From NCBI RefSeq assembly GCF_009727055.1, contig NC_052356.1, positions 3,116,524 through 3,180,523 of the forward strand: a stretch of DNA of 64,000 bases, given 5' to 3'. Origin of the DNA: Benincasa hispida (taxonomy: Eukaryota; Streptophyta; Magnoliopsida; Cucurbitales; Cucurbitaceae). Every line of letters begins with the position of its first letter. Position 1 is the stretch's first letter. Under the pieces are notes generated by a model, which worked only from the letters and a program-made list of their open reading frames with translations, ran no database searches and had not been told where the DNA came from. Of the stretch, positions 44,761 to 56,264 are shown one piece after another. The translations under genes were made by a program, and so were the position numbers.

Positions 44761-46800
44761 GAGGAATTTCATGGATCATCAAATGATCCCTTCTTAATAC
44801 CCAAGGTGGCAGATTTATGATAGTGAATTGAAGAAAAAAGGCCTTGTGATTCCCTTTGAAGCTTTGTTTTTTGCTAGTAGTATTGGTCTTTTTTTTTTTG
44901 GGATTAGGAGGAAGGATAGAAGGAATAGCCATAACACATAAACCATGTAAGGACAATAAAGAAGCCATTCATGGGAGGGTGGAGAAGATGGTGGCGGTTG
45001 ATTAATTGGGTAAAGGACATTTAGAGTCGAAACCATGGCTAATCGGGGAAGTAGATGGGGAATTTTGAATGGGGCTCAAGTCTTGTAGAAGAGGGGGAAG
45101 AGAGTGAATTGGCAAATGGTTGGCATCATTTAGTCGATCGCCAAATATGGCCTTATCAAGGGGTTGAGCAATGAATTCATCTTCCTTGGTGGGACTGGAA
45201 AGATAACTCTTTGTATCAGAACTGATAAAAGGAAGGTCTGGTTTGTTGGTTGAGGTGGAGTTTAGAGAACCAGTGTGTAAAGTGGTAGGGCCCTCACAGA
45301 AAGTGACTGCGGATAGAGAAGATTGTGAAAAAGAGGGTGAGGCCAAGTTGGAAGGGTTGGTATGCTGGTTTTGGAAACTAAAAGATGAGGTTGACTTAGG
45401 TGAGGTAATGTGGCTAGGACTTGCGGCTGAAGTGGGGGGAGGTAAAAGTTCAGATGGTGGGCCCACAGATTGGTCATTTAAGGAGAGGGAGGGAGGAAGA
45501 TTTATATTCTCCAGAAGCTATTGACTTGCCTTTTTCATTTAGTCGAGACTCAATTAGATCCACTTTTTCAACAACCCCTTTAATGCTATTTCCTTGTGGA
45601 GAGAGAGAGAAATGCTGCTGTCCCTGAAATTCGGCATCGACAGGTTGAATTCTCACCAGAGTGCAGCCAACTCTTTGGGTAGACGAGTTTCATATGGAAT
45701 AGATCCTTGCTTGTTTTCCTTGATCTTCAAGTGAGCAAAAGAAAGAACCAAACCACGTTCAGTTTGATTTTAAGGTCGTACAAATCCGCCACATGTATCA
45801 CTAATGTACCTAATGATGGCTTTGGTCTAGTGAGTAATTGGGAGATGAAACACATCAATCCAGCCTCCACATGATGCAACCATTTGTTGTTGGAAAGATG
45901 AGGGTATGTGTGGGGAGATAAATTTAAGTTTCAGAGGATCGATGGTAGTCCAATCCAAGTTGGCACATAGTTTTTGAGAAATATCTGCGCTATAAACGTG
46001 CGACAGAGCTTTTTCATCAGAGATGGGATTGATAGTACAGCGAGATCAAGATGATAGATAAGATTGGAGAGAGTCTCAGATAACCAACCATGAATCAGTA
46101 ATTGCAAACCGTTGAATAACCACCATAGCTTGCTGATCGAACTGCGGTAGCAAAGGGGCTGGAGAGAGACATAAACCACTAGAATTTGATGGGGAAATGT
46201 CATTATTGGTCATGGAGAGGGGGATGTTTCTTATTTGAACATCTGCTTTATAAGTTTGCATGGTAGTATTGATTGTTGTCTTGATCATTGATTTAGGCTT
46301 CCTAGGATAATCCGAAACCAAGGAAAAGAAAGAAAACCATCCTCTTTTGTCTTCCATAGCAGGGACAAGGATTATGGAGCAGCGGCCAGATTGCTCTAAT
46401 AGGGTAAGCTTGGCAAAAAATCTATATTCGTTGCTGTGTTTTTCAAGCCAAAGAGTATCACTATCATCAATAAACTTTCTAAAGTATTTGTGGTTGCAGG
46501 GATCCTTGAACAAAGATTGGACAAAAGGAGGCTAACCATTCAAGTGATTTCCACGAGATAAAGACAGAGTGGATGTTGGATTGGCTTTGTTCCAAGAGCT
46601 TGAAGTGTTTTCCGTTAACCGGAACTATTAGTGTTAGAAAGAAAATTTTCTGGTCAATATGTATCTTCCGAATGATGGAGGAAGAAGGGGAAATCGGTGG
46701 AGGCTGGGGCATGATGGTCGGGGCTAGAAAAAGAAAGTTCTATGATGTGGAGGGAAGAGGAGAGAGGAGAGAGGAGAAAGGAGAGAGCATTTTCTAAGCA
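44761..46800 (-). pseudogene. LINE 1: ORF1 and 5' region
   Basis: Minus strand. From about 46712: HIDQKIFFLTLIVPVNGKHF, SVFISWKSLEWLASF, then FRKFIDDSDTLWLEKHSNEY and MEDKRGWFSFFSLVSDYPRK, then a Pro/Ser-rich tail at 45466-45002. These are typical plant LINE ORF1 features (nucleic-acid-binding N-terminus followed by a low-complexity tail). At least four frame changes. Confidence 0.7.
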
Positions 46801-47230
46801 ACACTCTTTGATTACTGAAATTTTATTCAGTAATGGGGTACCTCTCCTCTCCTTCAAAGACATTGAGCATGAAATCTTGGAGTTTTATATGGCTTTGCTT
46901 CAGAAAACCCCTAGATGTCATGTCATTCCATCAAATATTAATTGGACACAAGTCTCGAATGCTCAGAATGCGATTCTTGTTGCACTTTTTGGAAGTGAGG
47001 AAATCCGATAGGGAATGAATTCCCCTGATTCAGCTCGTCTTCTAGCTTCTTCTTTGTGTCCTCTTTCAATTCTATTTAGGATATTAGTTTGAATTGGAGT
47101 GCTTTTATCTTCTCCATTTAATCCCGTTTTATCCTTTGTTGTATTTTCCTTTAATATTGTTTCTTGTAATTTTGAGCATTAGACTCTTTAAAGGTCTTGT
47201 TTTCTCTTTTTTTTTTTAAAAAAAAGCCGT
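46780..47230 (+). pseudogene. LINE plus-strand fragment: RT piece joined to a 3' end
   Basis: Plus strand. FSNGVPLLSFKDIEHEILEF, YMALLQKTPR and NWTQVSNAQNAILVALFGSE match the RT entry region of plant LINEs. From about 47040 the sequence becomes a LINE-like 3' end (gagcattagactcttt, then T-rich and A-rich tails). It lies head-to-head against the minus-strand ORF1 of LINE 1. Confidence 0.65.
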
Positions 47231-47964
47231 TGATTCTTCAAACTGCACATTAAATGTCTAATGAGGTATTTTCCCACCTCATTGGTTTTTTTCCATCCTG
47301 CTAATGCAGTTATTAGCAGCTAAGTAGGCCTTCTGGGTCCTTGGTATTTATTTATTTATTTTTATCTATATGGATCTTTATTTTTGTGGTTATGATAGGT
47401 AGCCCTTTGCACGTTTCTTTAACTTCACAATAATCTGCCTGATTGCAGAAAATTGAGAGTTTGCTGGCAAAAGTTGAACAATCCCCTCCAAAATCAATGC
47501 AAACTGCGCTCACTCCATCACTGAAAGCCCTGGTTTCTGATCAGCTTCTAAAGCATTCGGATATTGATGTCAAAATTTCAGTTGCTGCATGTATTAGTGA
47601 AATAACTAGGATCACTGCACCTAATGCCCCTTACAGTGAGGAACAAATGAAGGTAATTAGAGATTTGGTCTTTGAGTGGATACAATCTCAATTTCCCAAT
47701 TATTGAATTTACTTCTGAAGAGTTAATATATGCTGCTGTTCAGGAGGTATTTCATCTTATAGTATCATCCTTTGAAAATCTCTCTGACAAGTCAAGTCGA
47801 TCATATGCAAAGAGGGCATCCATTCTTGAAACTGTTGCAAAGGTCAGATCGTGTGTGGTCATGCTGGATTTGGAATGTGATGCATTGATCATTGAGATGT
47901 TCCAACATTTCCTTAAGACAGTAAGGTATCATACTAGATTTTATTTTGGAATCAAATTCCTTTT

Positions 47965-48022
47965 AAATTTTACTTATAAGAGCACAGTTGTGATATACAA
48001 CTGTGCTCTTAAATTTTACTTA
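47965..48022. repeat. 34-bp hairpin flanked by 12-bp direct repeats
   Basis: Two copies of AAATTTTACTTA (47965-47976 and 48011-48022) flank a 34-bp insert made of AAGAGCACAGTTGT, a 5-base loop, and its exact reverse complement. Outside lies a further direct repeat TTTTATTTTGGAATCAAATT (about 47939 and 48039). In an intron of the PDS5-like pseudogene. Confidence 0.85.
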
Positions 48023-49982
48023 ACTTTTCCTTTTAAATTTTATTTTGGAATCAAATTCCTTTCAAATTCCTATTAATTTGTTTCTCCATGATATACTACT
48101 AGACTTCTGTACTTCATCAGAAAATTGATTTATACCAGAGAACATGGGCAACAAACTGCAAAGTATGGGCCATTATATTGGGTGTTTTGAGTGCATTTGA
48201 AGGATTAGCAAGAAAAACTCGATTAAAGATATAATGCGGTGAATTAGTTGACTGTATTGTAATAAGTTTGGATAACTATTGACTGTTCATTAGGTTTAAT
48301 TTGTTGAATCCTTGTTAATTAGTGTCATGGGCTGGTAGTTGGGTTGGTTAGTAGGCAACCTTTGTAAATAAAGGAATATCCGTTATATTTTCAAGGCTTC
48401 TTATATGGAATAGAGTTTTCTTTGGTTGTTCCTGAGTGTAGATGCTGCGCTGCACTAGGTTCGGTATTTCAGTGAGAAGAGGAATGTCCGTAATCTTATA
48501 TGCTTGCTGTGCCAATTCTTTCAATTAGTTGCTGATAATCTACAGTTAAGATGACAGCAGTAACAGCAATTCTTCCCTGGTGTTTGCAGAATAATAGTTG
48601 ATATGATCTGATAATAATAATAGTAAGTAAAAAGATTCAGAGAAGCAAATTCTGATACTCAAAACATACCACCAAACAATCTTATTGTAATTTGTAATTT
48701 GTTATCTGATTTGATCTCATTTGTGTAACACTCCACTTTGGTTTTGTCTATAAAATTATAGGCCTTTCTACTCAATTTAGGTCTAGCATTTTCCTTCCAT
48801 TAGTTTGCTTCTATTTTTTCCCAGTAGTTTTGTTGTATTTTTTTTTGTTCTTGTTCTGATTAGTTAGAACTTAGCAGGTTTTATGTTGCCAAGTTGGAAG
48901 TCTTAATTTTTTTAAACCAATATGTTTTTAAGTTTATTAACAGTGTTCTTCACCCAGAGATTATCACCCATAGAATATATTTTCATCAATGGAGACCATT
49001 ATGTGGCTGTTTTAGAAGAAAGTGAAGATAGGGCTGTAGGGCTCCTCTCTCCTATCTTAGCAAGTGTGAAGGACAATGGGGTATGATAAAAATGAAGATC
49101 TGTAGGTCTTTTCTCTCCGTTATTTGCTGGGCAGACTAGTGATTAGAATCTTTTATAATATTACCAACCGTGTCAAACGTTTATCCCATGCAAATCTGCC
49201 ATGGATACAATCTCTGAATCCCATGTTTAAAATTTATAGGATACATGATTTGCTATATTGAATTTTCTACGAGTTTCTGTATTACAGAGGTTGGGTCTTT
49301 TAAGCTTGAGATTCTGGTTGTTGAAATGCTATTCAACTCCCAAGGGTCAGCATATAAGATAAATTTAACCTTGACAGAAGTGATCTTTACGTGATGATGA
49401 CATCTTCTCTTGAATATGAATTTTATGTAATGGTTTCTGCATTTTTCTCTGTTGATACTTCGTGCAGGTGGCTGAGAGCATGTCAGTTAGAATGTCTGAG
49501 GATGAGGTAATGCAACCATACAATGCTTCTTAATGCATATTCGTTCCAGATTTTATTTTAAGAAGGATTTCTTCTCTTGTTAGAACAGTCAGTTCTTTAT
49601 AATATCATGCTCATAACGTATGCAAAACATAACATATTACGTTGGTATGCAAAATATAACACATTGAACTAATATTGAGTAAAATGATACTCTTTCCATC
49701 AGGTTGAAGAAAAGCCGACAGAAGAGGCCACACCTGAGAGAGTTGACGCAACCATTGAGAAACATCATAATTTAGTTAAGAGCAATGGAGTTACATCGGG
49801 GGGTGAGGATGGCTCGATCTCTACTTTGGAGAACAAGAAGGAAGAACATGGTGGTCAGCAGTGCAAAGAGGTGAAATCACCCAAAAGTCCTGAACCTGCT
49901 AATTTGGGCTATGAGAAGGCTAGCAATGTGAAGGAAAGAGCAGCAGAAACAGAAAGTGATACTACCAGTGATTTTGAGGCAT

Positions 49983-50170
49983 TGATTTAAAAAGCTATTG
50001 AGGCTTACGCCTTGGGGCTCGCCTCGAGGCAAGGCTCTAAGTTTTAGTCTCGAGACTTATGCCTTTGTTGAACAATAAGAAGCTTACGCCTCTCATGGAA
50101 GAGGCTTGCGCCTTTTTGCAAATGCATAGAGGCTTATAATCTCTATGCCTCAGCTAACGATTAGAAAAAT
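49983..50170. mobile_element. hAT-like MITE fragment ending PDS5 exon 6
   Basis: TTTAAAAAGCTATTGAGGC and repeated GGCTTACGCC / GCCTCGAGGCAAGG words match the class of element that is complete at 52319-52741. The exon reading frame runs into it and stops at 49988-49990. The other terminus was not found. Confidence 0.5.
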
Positions 50171-50244
50171 AATAGTGATTTGTCTAGTTCTTAAAAAATG
50201 TTAAGGTTTAAGTTATTTATGGAAGGCTTATTGAGCAGTTTTGT

Positions 50245-50760
50245 TGGACTATTCTCACCCATGTAGATCCAAGGATAATCCTGAATAAATAGGAGTTTAT
50301 AGCTGACTCAGGATTAAGATCGAGTTATCCTAGGTTACTATATGAAATAGTCAGTTTTAACCGTAAATGGTCGTTATAAAGAAAAGTGACTATTTCATGA
50401 TTCAGTCTATATGCAAACTCATTGCATAGGATGCCCCCACTCACATGTCTCTACATGAATGATCTATTTGTATTACCTATACAAAATGGGTCGCATCCAA
50501 TAGTGTTACCAGGATGAGATACTCAATTTCATCCATATACTTATAGACCATTTAGGTTATATACTATTAACTTGATCTTGATTATGTCACCACATAAAGT
50601 TAAAGTATTCATACTATAGTCATGGATATGTTTATTGGATTTTCATAATAGAATGCAAAATCAACAACTTTATTGAATAGAATACTCAATAATATTTTTT
50701 GATAAATAGAATGTTTAACACAAAGTTTACAAACTGCGAATTTTAGGACATTTTCAACCT
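50245..50760 (-). mobile_element. LTR fragment of the main copia family
   Basis: Contains the family blocks actcattgcataggatgccc, ctacatgaatgatc and gggtcgcatccaatagtgtt followed by accaggatgag, ending near ttacaaactgcgaattttagg. Closest to the 10445/38318 variant. It lies inside the PDS5-like pseudogene. Confidence 0.65.
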
Positions 50761-51521
50761 ACTAAAAAAATATCAATTTTATAACTTATTAACTTCTTAT
50801 ACTGTAGGCTTAAGGAGTTCACAACTCCACTCCTTGCCTCAAGATGTGATACCTAAGATGTGATTATTGCATTAAGTTCTTCATGACTCTGTTTTTATTG
50901 CCATCAATGCATCGTAGTTAGTATGTTGTAATTCAACTTGTCTTTGTTTAAATATATACAAGAATTGCTGATGTTTATGTATTTTCCTGATTAGGAGTCA
51001 GGTCAATAATTCGTTTGTGTGTATTTGTGAAGCATTTTGTGAGGATGTAGAAATGCTTGTCCTGCTTCTTGTAGACTTATTGGCTGATTCGTCCAAAGTT
51101 CTTTGTTTTGAGTGTGTGAAACTTAAATGATATATAACCAAAAACCTATAAACGTGATGAAATAATGAATATTGGAACTTCTGCATTTTCTATACTGTAA
51201 TACTATTCCTGGTTTTAAATATCGTTGCCTCTTTTTCGTTTATGATCTTAAAGCAACACATTGCTGATTAGCAAATGGCACTCATCTTTGTTGTGTTGAA
51301 AGCTTAAATCTCATTTTCTCTTATTGTTATTTTCAGGAGTCTGAAACCAAGAATTTTGATGAAACTCTAGTTGGTTCGAAGATAAAACCAAGGTGGCCAA
51401 AAGATTGCATGTAAGTGCAAATGGTCTCACCACCTCTTTTAGGTTTCTTTGGTGCATAGTATCATAATATGATAAACTTAAGTCGTAATGCACACATAGG
51501 ATATGCAGAAATATACTTTTC

Positions 51522-52099
51522 TGGGGGTGTTAAAAAATCTCAATGATCCGATCGACCCAGGTTGGGTTGGGTTATCAACTAATTTAAGTTGAGTTGAGCT
51601 CAAATAAATGAAAATGTTTTTGGGTTGAATTCGTTATGAGTTCACCTAAAATAACTCAGACCAACCCGAACCAACGCAAATCTATTATTAATTTTACTTA
51701 TGATACGGTTATATATACATTATTTATTTGAATTTAATTTAGTTTCAGGATCTTTTGGATAATTTATTCTCCAACAACTCCTAAAAATGTTTTTTGGTAC
51801 TTTGAAAAGAAAATTTCCATAATATAAATTGAAATTGAGTTGTTAATCTTAATTCATTATATGAAAATAATTGAATAAAATTTTTACTTATTAATATTAT
51901 ACTTATTTTTAGGACAAAAATTTAAATAAATGATCCTAGTAAATCCGAATCAATCCAATCCAAATGTTTCATTGCTGAGTTGGGTTAAGTTCATTATTTA
52001 ATATGGATTATATAGGTCGAAGAAAATTTATACCTGAACAATTGGAATGAATCTAAAAAATGGTTCAACTTAACCCAACCCAACCCATGATCACTCATA
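51522..52099 (-). mobile_element. hAT MITE, family 1, copy 1
   Basis: 578 bp between exact 8-bp duplications TACTTTTC (51514-51521 and 52100-52107). Ends TGGGGGTGTTAAAAAATC and (rc) TATGAGTGATCATGGG. Same family as 53642-54198 in the opposite orientation, with (AACCC)n-like interior words. No coding capacity. Confidence 0.85.
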
Positions 52100-52318
52100 T
52101 ACTTTTCTAATATTTTTGCACATGGGTAGCTTATGTAACTAGTGTTGTATTCAACGTTAGGACTTGGATTTAAATTTGACTAAATTGATTATTAAAAAGC
52201 TTTCATCTTTGCGGGTTGAGGTTTTGTAGATAAGGTTCATGGGAAGAAAGGATTTGAGTGGAAGTGGAGATCTCAGATTTAAATTTGTGTTAAGAGGGCG
52301 AAATATTCCTTTCTTATC

Positions 52319-52741
52319 CAGTGTTTTAAAAAGCTCCCTCAGGCACATGCCTAGGTCCAAGGCGCAGGTCTAGCGCCTCGCCTTGGAAAAGTGAGGCGCA
52401 CAAAATAAGATATGCCTTAGGCGCGTGCCTTTTGTGAAGCCCCAATGATCAAAGACCTACACCTTGGGGCTTTTCAATTATTTTTTAAAAATAGTTATAA
52501 TTAAGGATTTTCCTTCTTTATTAACTAAAAGGATCAACTTTACAAAACCTAAATGCAACATTTCTTGTGTTTGGGTCCCTTTTTTCCATATTTCCATATC
52601 AATTATACTCTCTCTTTTTAATGTAATATTTTTATATATAGTGCGCCTCACAAAAAAAAGTCTGTGCTTTTTTGTGTTCCTTGTGCTTAGGCTTTAGAGG
52701 GCCATCGTGCCTTAAGACGCCTTGGGCATTTAAAAACACTG
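52319..52741. mobile_element. hAT MITE, family 2
   Basis: 423 bp between exact 8-bp duplications TTCTTATC (52311-52318 and 52742-52749). Terminal inverted repeats CAGTGTTTTAAAAAGC and (rc of right) CAGTGTTTTTAAATGC. The interior is built of GGCGC/GCCTTGG words that can fold. No coding capacity. Confidence 0.9.
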
Positions 52742-52779
52742 TTCTTATCCATAACAAATTGTTAGATAAAATAGAGGCT

Positions 52780-54560
52780 TCTAGAGGGCTTAGGAAGGGA
52801 AACTCTCTTTCCTCTCTCTCTTCATACTAGTGGTGGATATTTTTAGTAGATTAGTTAGCACAGGTGTGAAAAGAGGAGCTATTGAGGGTTTTTAGGTGGG
52901 GGAGAGAGAATCTTCTCCTGTTGTATCTCCATTGTGCAAATGATACTATTTTCTTTTATTGTAGGAGAGAGGATTCCTTTGTAAATCTCAATTGCATTCA
53001 TTGTGTTTGAGCTTATTTTGGGTCTTAAGATTGATAGGTCTAGGAGTGTGGTCTTTTGGGATTAATTTTGTGTGTAACAAGTTGTACTCTTCTCTGGCAG
53101 CTTGTTTGATGGGTCTCTTCCTTTTCACCTTGAGGTTCCTTTAGGCTGCAACTTTAGGTGTGTTTCCTTTTTGGATTTCTTGAAAGGAGGGAGGTTGACT
53201 CTTATTCAATTCGTTTTTGGTGGGTTTCTACATATTTCTTATCAGTGTGTAGGATTCCAGTCTTTTGGAGTAAGATTCTTGAAAAGATTGATCAGTAAAG
53301 GAGGGCTCATGAGTAAGGTAGGACATTGTGTCAACGACAAGGAGGGTTGGGTATAGGTAATTTAAGACTTTGTAATGGGGTGATGCAGGCCAAATAACTG
53401 TGGCGTTTCCCTTTGGAATCAAATTCTATATGACATAAGGTCATTTGAGTAAGTATGACCTCAACTTATCCAAGTGGGCTTTAGGTCATGGTTAGAAGGC
53501 ACATCTAGAAATCCTTGGTTAGCAATTGCTTCAAGCATTGCGTCCTTCTCCAAATATGTGAAGATTGTCGGGTAGGTCAAAGACCCTAGTGTTTGGAGTT
53601 CTCTCGTCTTTTCCATTTATCTCCTTTTAGGGTGTGATTAGTAGGGGTATTCGTGGATTGGGTCGGGTTGGGTTGAAGAATTTTTGTAGACCCAATCCAA
53701 TTGTTCACTTTGTTAATTTCTTCAACCTAAATAACCCTTATTAAAAAAATGAACCCAACCCAACCCAACCATGAAACATTTGGGTTGGGTTGGTTCAGGT
53801 TAATCGGGTTATTTAATTAAATTTATGTTTTAAAATGAAGTAAGATGTTAATACGAAAAAAATTGATTTAATCATTTTCTTTTGAATGTGCTAAAAACCT
53901 ATTTTTAGGAGTTTTTGGAGAATAAATTATCCCAAAAAAATAAAACTTAAATAAATATATGTGTATATAATTGTATCATAAGTTAAAAAATATGTATTTT
54001 TTAAAGTTAACAATAAGTTTAGGTTGACTGGGGTTGGTTTGAGTTATTTTAGGTGAACCCATGAACCAACCCAACTCACAAAATTTTCATTTATTCGAAC
54101 CCAACCCAACCCAAATGAGTTGATAACCCAACCCAAATCGCACGGGTGGGTTGGGTTGATCGGTTTCTTCGGGTCATTGAGTTTTTTGAACACCACTAGT
54201 GATTAGTCTCTTCAGTCGACTCTTTTTTCGGGTTTGTCTCTTTCCTTCAACTTTGGTTTGCAGTTGTTTAGAGTATTTATCTGGAGAGGAATAATAGGAT
54301 CTTTAAGAGGATTTAGAGGTCTTGGAAGAGGGTTGGTCCATAGCTAGGTTTAGTTTATTGTCTCACTTTGGGAGCTGTGATTAGGAATTTTTGTAGCCAT
54401 TCGTTAGGTCTTATTTTGTTTGACTGGAGCCAAGCTTTGTTTTAGCTCTTTGGAGGGCTGGTTTTTTTTTTTTTTTTTTTTTTTTTGTAATTTTTGGTTT
54501 GAGTGGCTTACCGACTTTGTACTTTTTCATTTTTTTTTTATCTCAATAAGTTAGTTCTTG
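52780..54560 (+). pseudogene. LINE 2: reverse transcriptase and 3' part
   Basis: Plus strand. LLYLHCANDTIFFY matches the LINE FADDT catalytic box with the first D read as N. SSLAACLMGSLPFHL, GGRLTLIQFVFGGFL and LAIASSIASF-type blocks follow in shifting frames. The part after the inserted MITE (from 54207) gives a LINE C-terminus ending in a T-rich run and the word gtactttttcat. Heavily decayed. Confidence 0.6.
53642..54198 (+). mobile_element. hAT MITE, family 1, copy 2, inside LINE 2
   Basis: 557 bp between exact 8-bp duplications GTGATTAG (53634-53641 and 54199-54206). Ends TAGGGGTATTC and (rc) TAGTGGTGTTC form imperfect terminal inverted repeats. The interior is rich in GGGTTGGGTT. No coding capacity. 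Confidence 0.9.
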
Positions 54561-54828
54561 ATAAAGAAAGAGACTTAACGTTTAAAATTACAATTCTCCA
54601 CAAGGAAGCAAAGGGCAATAAGTGAAATACAACGACAAAGTACCAAAATAAAGGCTCGAAACCCAAAACTTCGTGCATTAAAAAACTAAGAAAGGAGAAG
54701 GCATGGAAAACTAGAGGACAAGAATCTTCCAAGCCAACAAAATAAGAACTGTGCATCCCTAGAGGCTTTAAAAGGTTTCTTGATAAAGATTTTTTTTCTT
54801 TTTTATTAGACCCCGTTTGACAACTATT

Positions 54829-55035
54829 GAAAATAAAGGGCAGAAGAGAAAACACCAAGGTTACGTGGAAAACCCTAGGCTAGGGAGAAAAAACCACGAT
54901 AAAAGTTTTTATTAATTTTTGATAAACACTACATAGAACAGGTACAAATATAAATAGCCATAGGTCAGAAACCCTAGACTGTAGACACCAAGTAAAAGAC
55001 TAAAATGCCCTTGGGCTAAACAACGTTTTGCAACA
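54829..55035 (-). mobile_element. Copia C: short 3' LTR
   Basis: On the minus strand TTGAGGGGGAG (55046-55036) is a polypurine tract, immediately followed by TGTTGCAAAACG. The LTR contains a TATA-like CTATTTATATTTG. The outer end (tgaaaataaagg at 54829) is a guess. Confidence 0.6.
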
Positions 55036-55046
55036 CTCCCCCTCAA

Positions 55047-55423
55047 GTTTGGGCGCAGATATCAATAAGATCCAACTTACTAACACAGGTGTCAAAAATC
55101 TGTCTCGATAATCCTTTGGTGAGGACATCTGCAATCTGTTGAATAGACAGAACATAGGGAATGCAGATACTATCGTTATCCAGTTTCTCCTTGATGAAGT
55201 GTCAATCGATCTCCACATGTTTGGTTCTGTCGTGTTGGATAGGATTATTAGCAATATTAATAGCAGCCTTATTATCGCAATAAAATCTCATAGGGTCATG
55301 AATTTCCTGATGAAGATCTACCAGAACCTTTTTCTACCAAATTTCTTCACAAATTCTTAGGCTTATAGCTCTATATTCAGCTTCGACATTGCTTCTAGTC
55401 ACGACACCTTGCTTCTTACTCCG
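55047..55423 (-). pseudogene. Copia C: RNase H
   Basis: Minus strand. RFYCDNKAAINIANNPIQHD, RTKHVEIDRHFIKEKL and VLTKGLSRQIFD are the RNase H / C-terminal motifs of copia, in frames broken by stops and a frame change. Confidence 0.8.
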
Positions 55424-56264
55424 CTAGGTAACTAAATTTTCCCACACAAATGTACAATGTCCCGAAGTGGACTTTCTATCAGTAATAGAACCAGCCCAGT
55501 TTGAATTTGTGTAGGCCTCAATGCATTTTTTGTCATGTTTTCTAAACACCAAGCCTTTTCCAAGAGTAGATTCCAGATATCTCAGAATCCGTGTAACTGC
55601 CTCCATGTGTTTTTCAGGAGCTTGCATAAACTCACTGACCAAACTAACTGCATACGATATATCAGGCCTGGTATGTGAAAGATATATTAGTTTCCCTACA
55701 AGACGTTGATATCTTTCCTTGTTAACAGGAACATCTTCTACAGATTCTACCAGATTGCTATTGGCTTCCACCGGCTCTACAGGTTTACACCCAGTCATTC
55801 CAGTTTTTTTCAACAAGTCCAGCGTAGATTTTCTTTTAGACACAGAGATCCCTTCCTTTGATCTTGTTACTCCCATTCCGAGGAAATATCTCAAGTCACC
55901 AAGATCTTTGATCTCGAACTCATCTGTCATCCTCTGTTTCAACCTGCCAATCTCTGTTGAATCATCCCCTGACAATATGATATTGTCAACATAGACAATC
56001 AGAACAACTACTTTTCCTGGTGTCGACCTCTTAGTGAATAAGGTGTGATCAGAATGCCCTTGAACAAACCCCTGGGACTTAACAAAGGTAGTGAACCTAT
56101 CAAACCAGGCTTTAGGAGACTGCTTTTAGGCCATACAGAGACTTTTTTAATTTGCAAACCTGATTACCAAACTATGCTTCAAAACTTGGAGGTGGATTCA
56201 TATAGACCTCTTCTTCTAATTCACCATTCAGAAACGCATTTTTCACATCCAATTGATGTAAGGG
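55424..56264 (-). pseudogene. Copia C: reverse transcriptase C-terminal half
   Basis: Minus strand. [14 protein letters not shown] and KKSLYGLKQSPRAWFDRF lead to VVLIVYVDNIILSGDD; the catalytic box reads YVDN (55993-55982) where YVDD is normal. EFEIKDLGDLRYFLGMGV, KLIYLSHTRPDISYAVSLVS and RKSTSGHCTFVW follow (one 183-codon stretch is open). The D-to-N change in the active site would inactivate the enzyme even without the upstream stops. Confidence 0.85.

Larger units (their letters stand above)
40984..51410 (+). pseudogene. PDS5-like (cohesin regulator, PDS5 C/D type) pseudogene
   Basis: Exons with kept splice sites: 40984-41090, 47449-47652, 47744-47925, 48958-49080, 49468-49506, 49703 to about 49987, and 51337-51410. 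Readable blocks: YSDKDVKEQLLEASNKIVDP; KIESLLAKVEQSPPKSMQ; LLKHSDIDVKISVAACISEI; FENLSDKSSRSYAKRASILE; VRSCVVMLDLECDALIIEMF; IFSSMETIM; VLEESEDRAVGLLSPILASV; LVGSKIKPRWPKDC (start of the Tudor-like domain). In plants PDS5 proteins bind cohesin and help meiosis and DNA repair. Here the initiator is ACG (40984-40986), exon 1 has a TGA and a 1-base loss, exon 4 has a TAG and a frameshift, exon 6 runs into transposon sequence, and nothing follows the Tudor start. Intron 1 holds a LINE. Introns rule out a processed copy, so it is a decayed or partial duplicate. Confidence 0.85.

Noticed and set aside
45243..45627. Glu/Lys/Gly-rich plus-strand frames
   Set aside because: Antisense shadows of the Pro/Ser-rich LINE ORF1 tail.
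53102..53356. 84-codon plus-strand frame considered as a host exon
   Set aside because: The GGRLTLIQ motif and the neighbouring ANDT box show it is a decayed LINE reverse transcriptase.
54538..54858. 106-codon minus-strand frame
   Set aside because: Hydrophobic but without any recognisable domain; it overlaps a LINE 3' end and an LTR edge.
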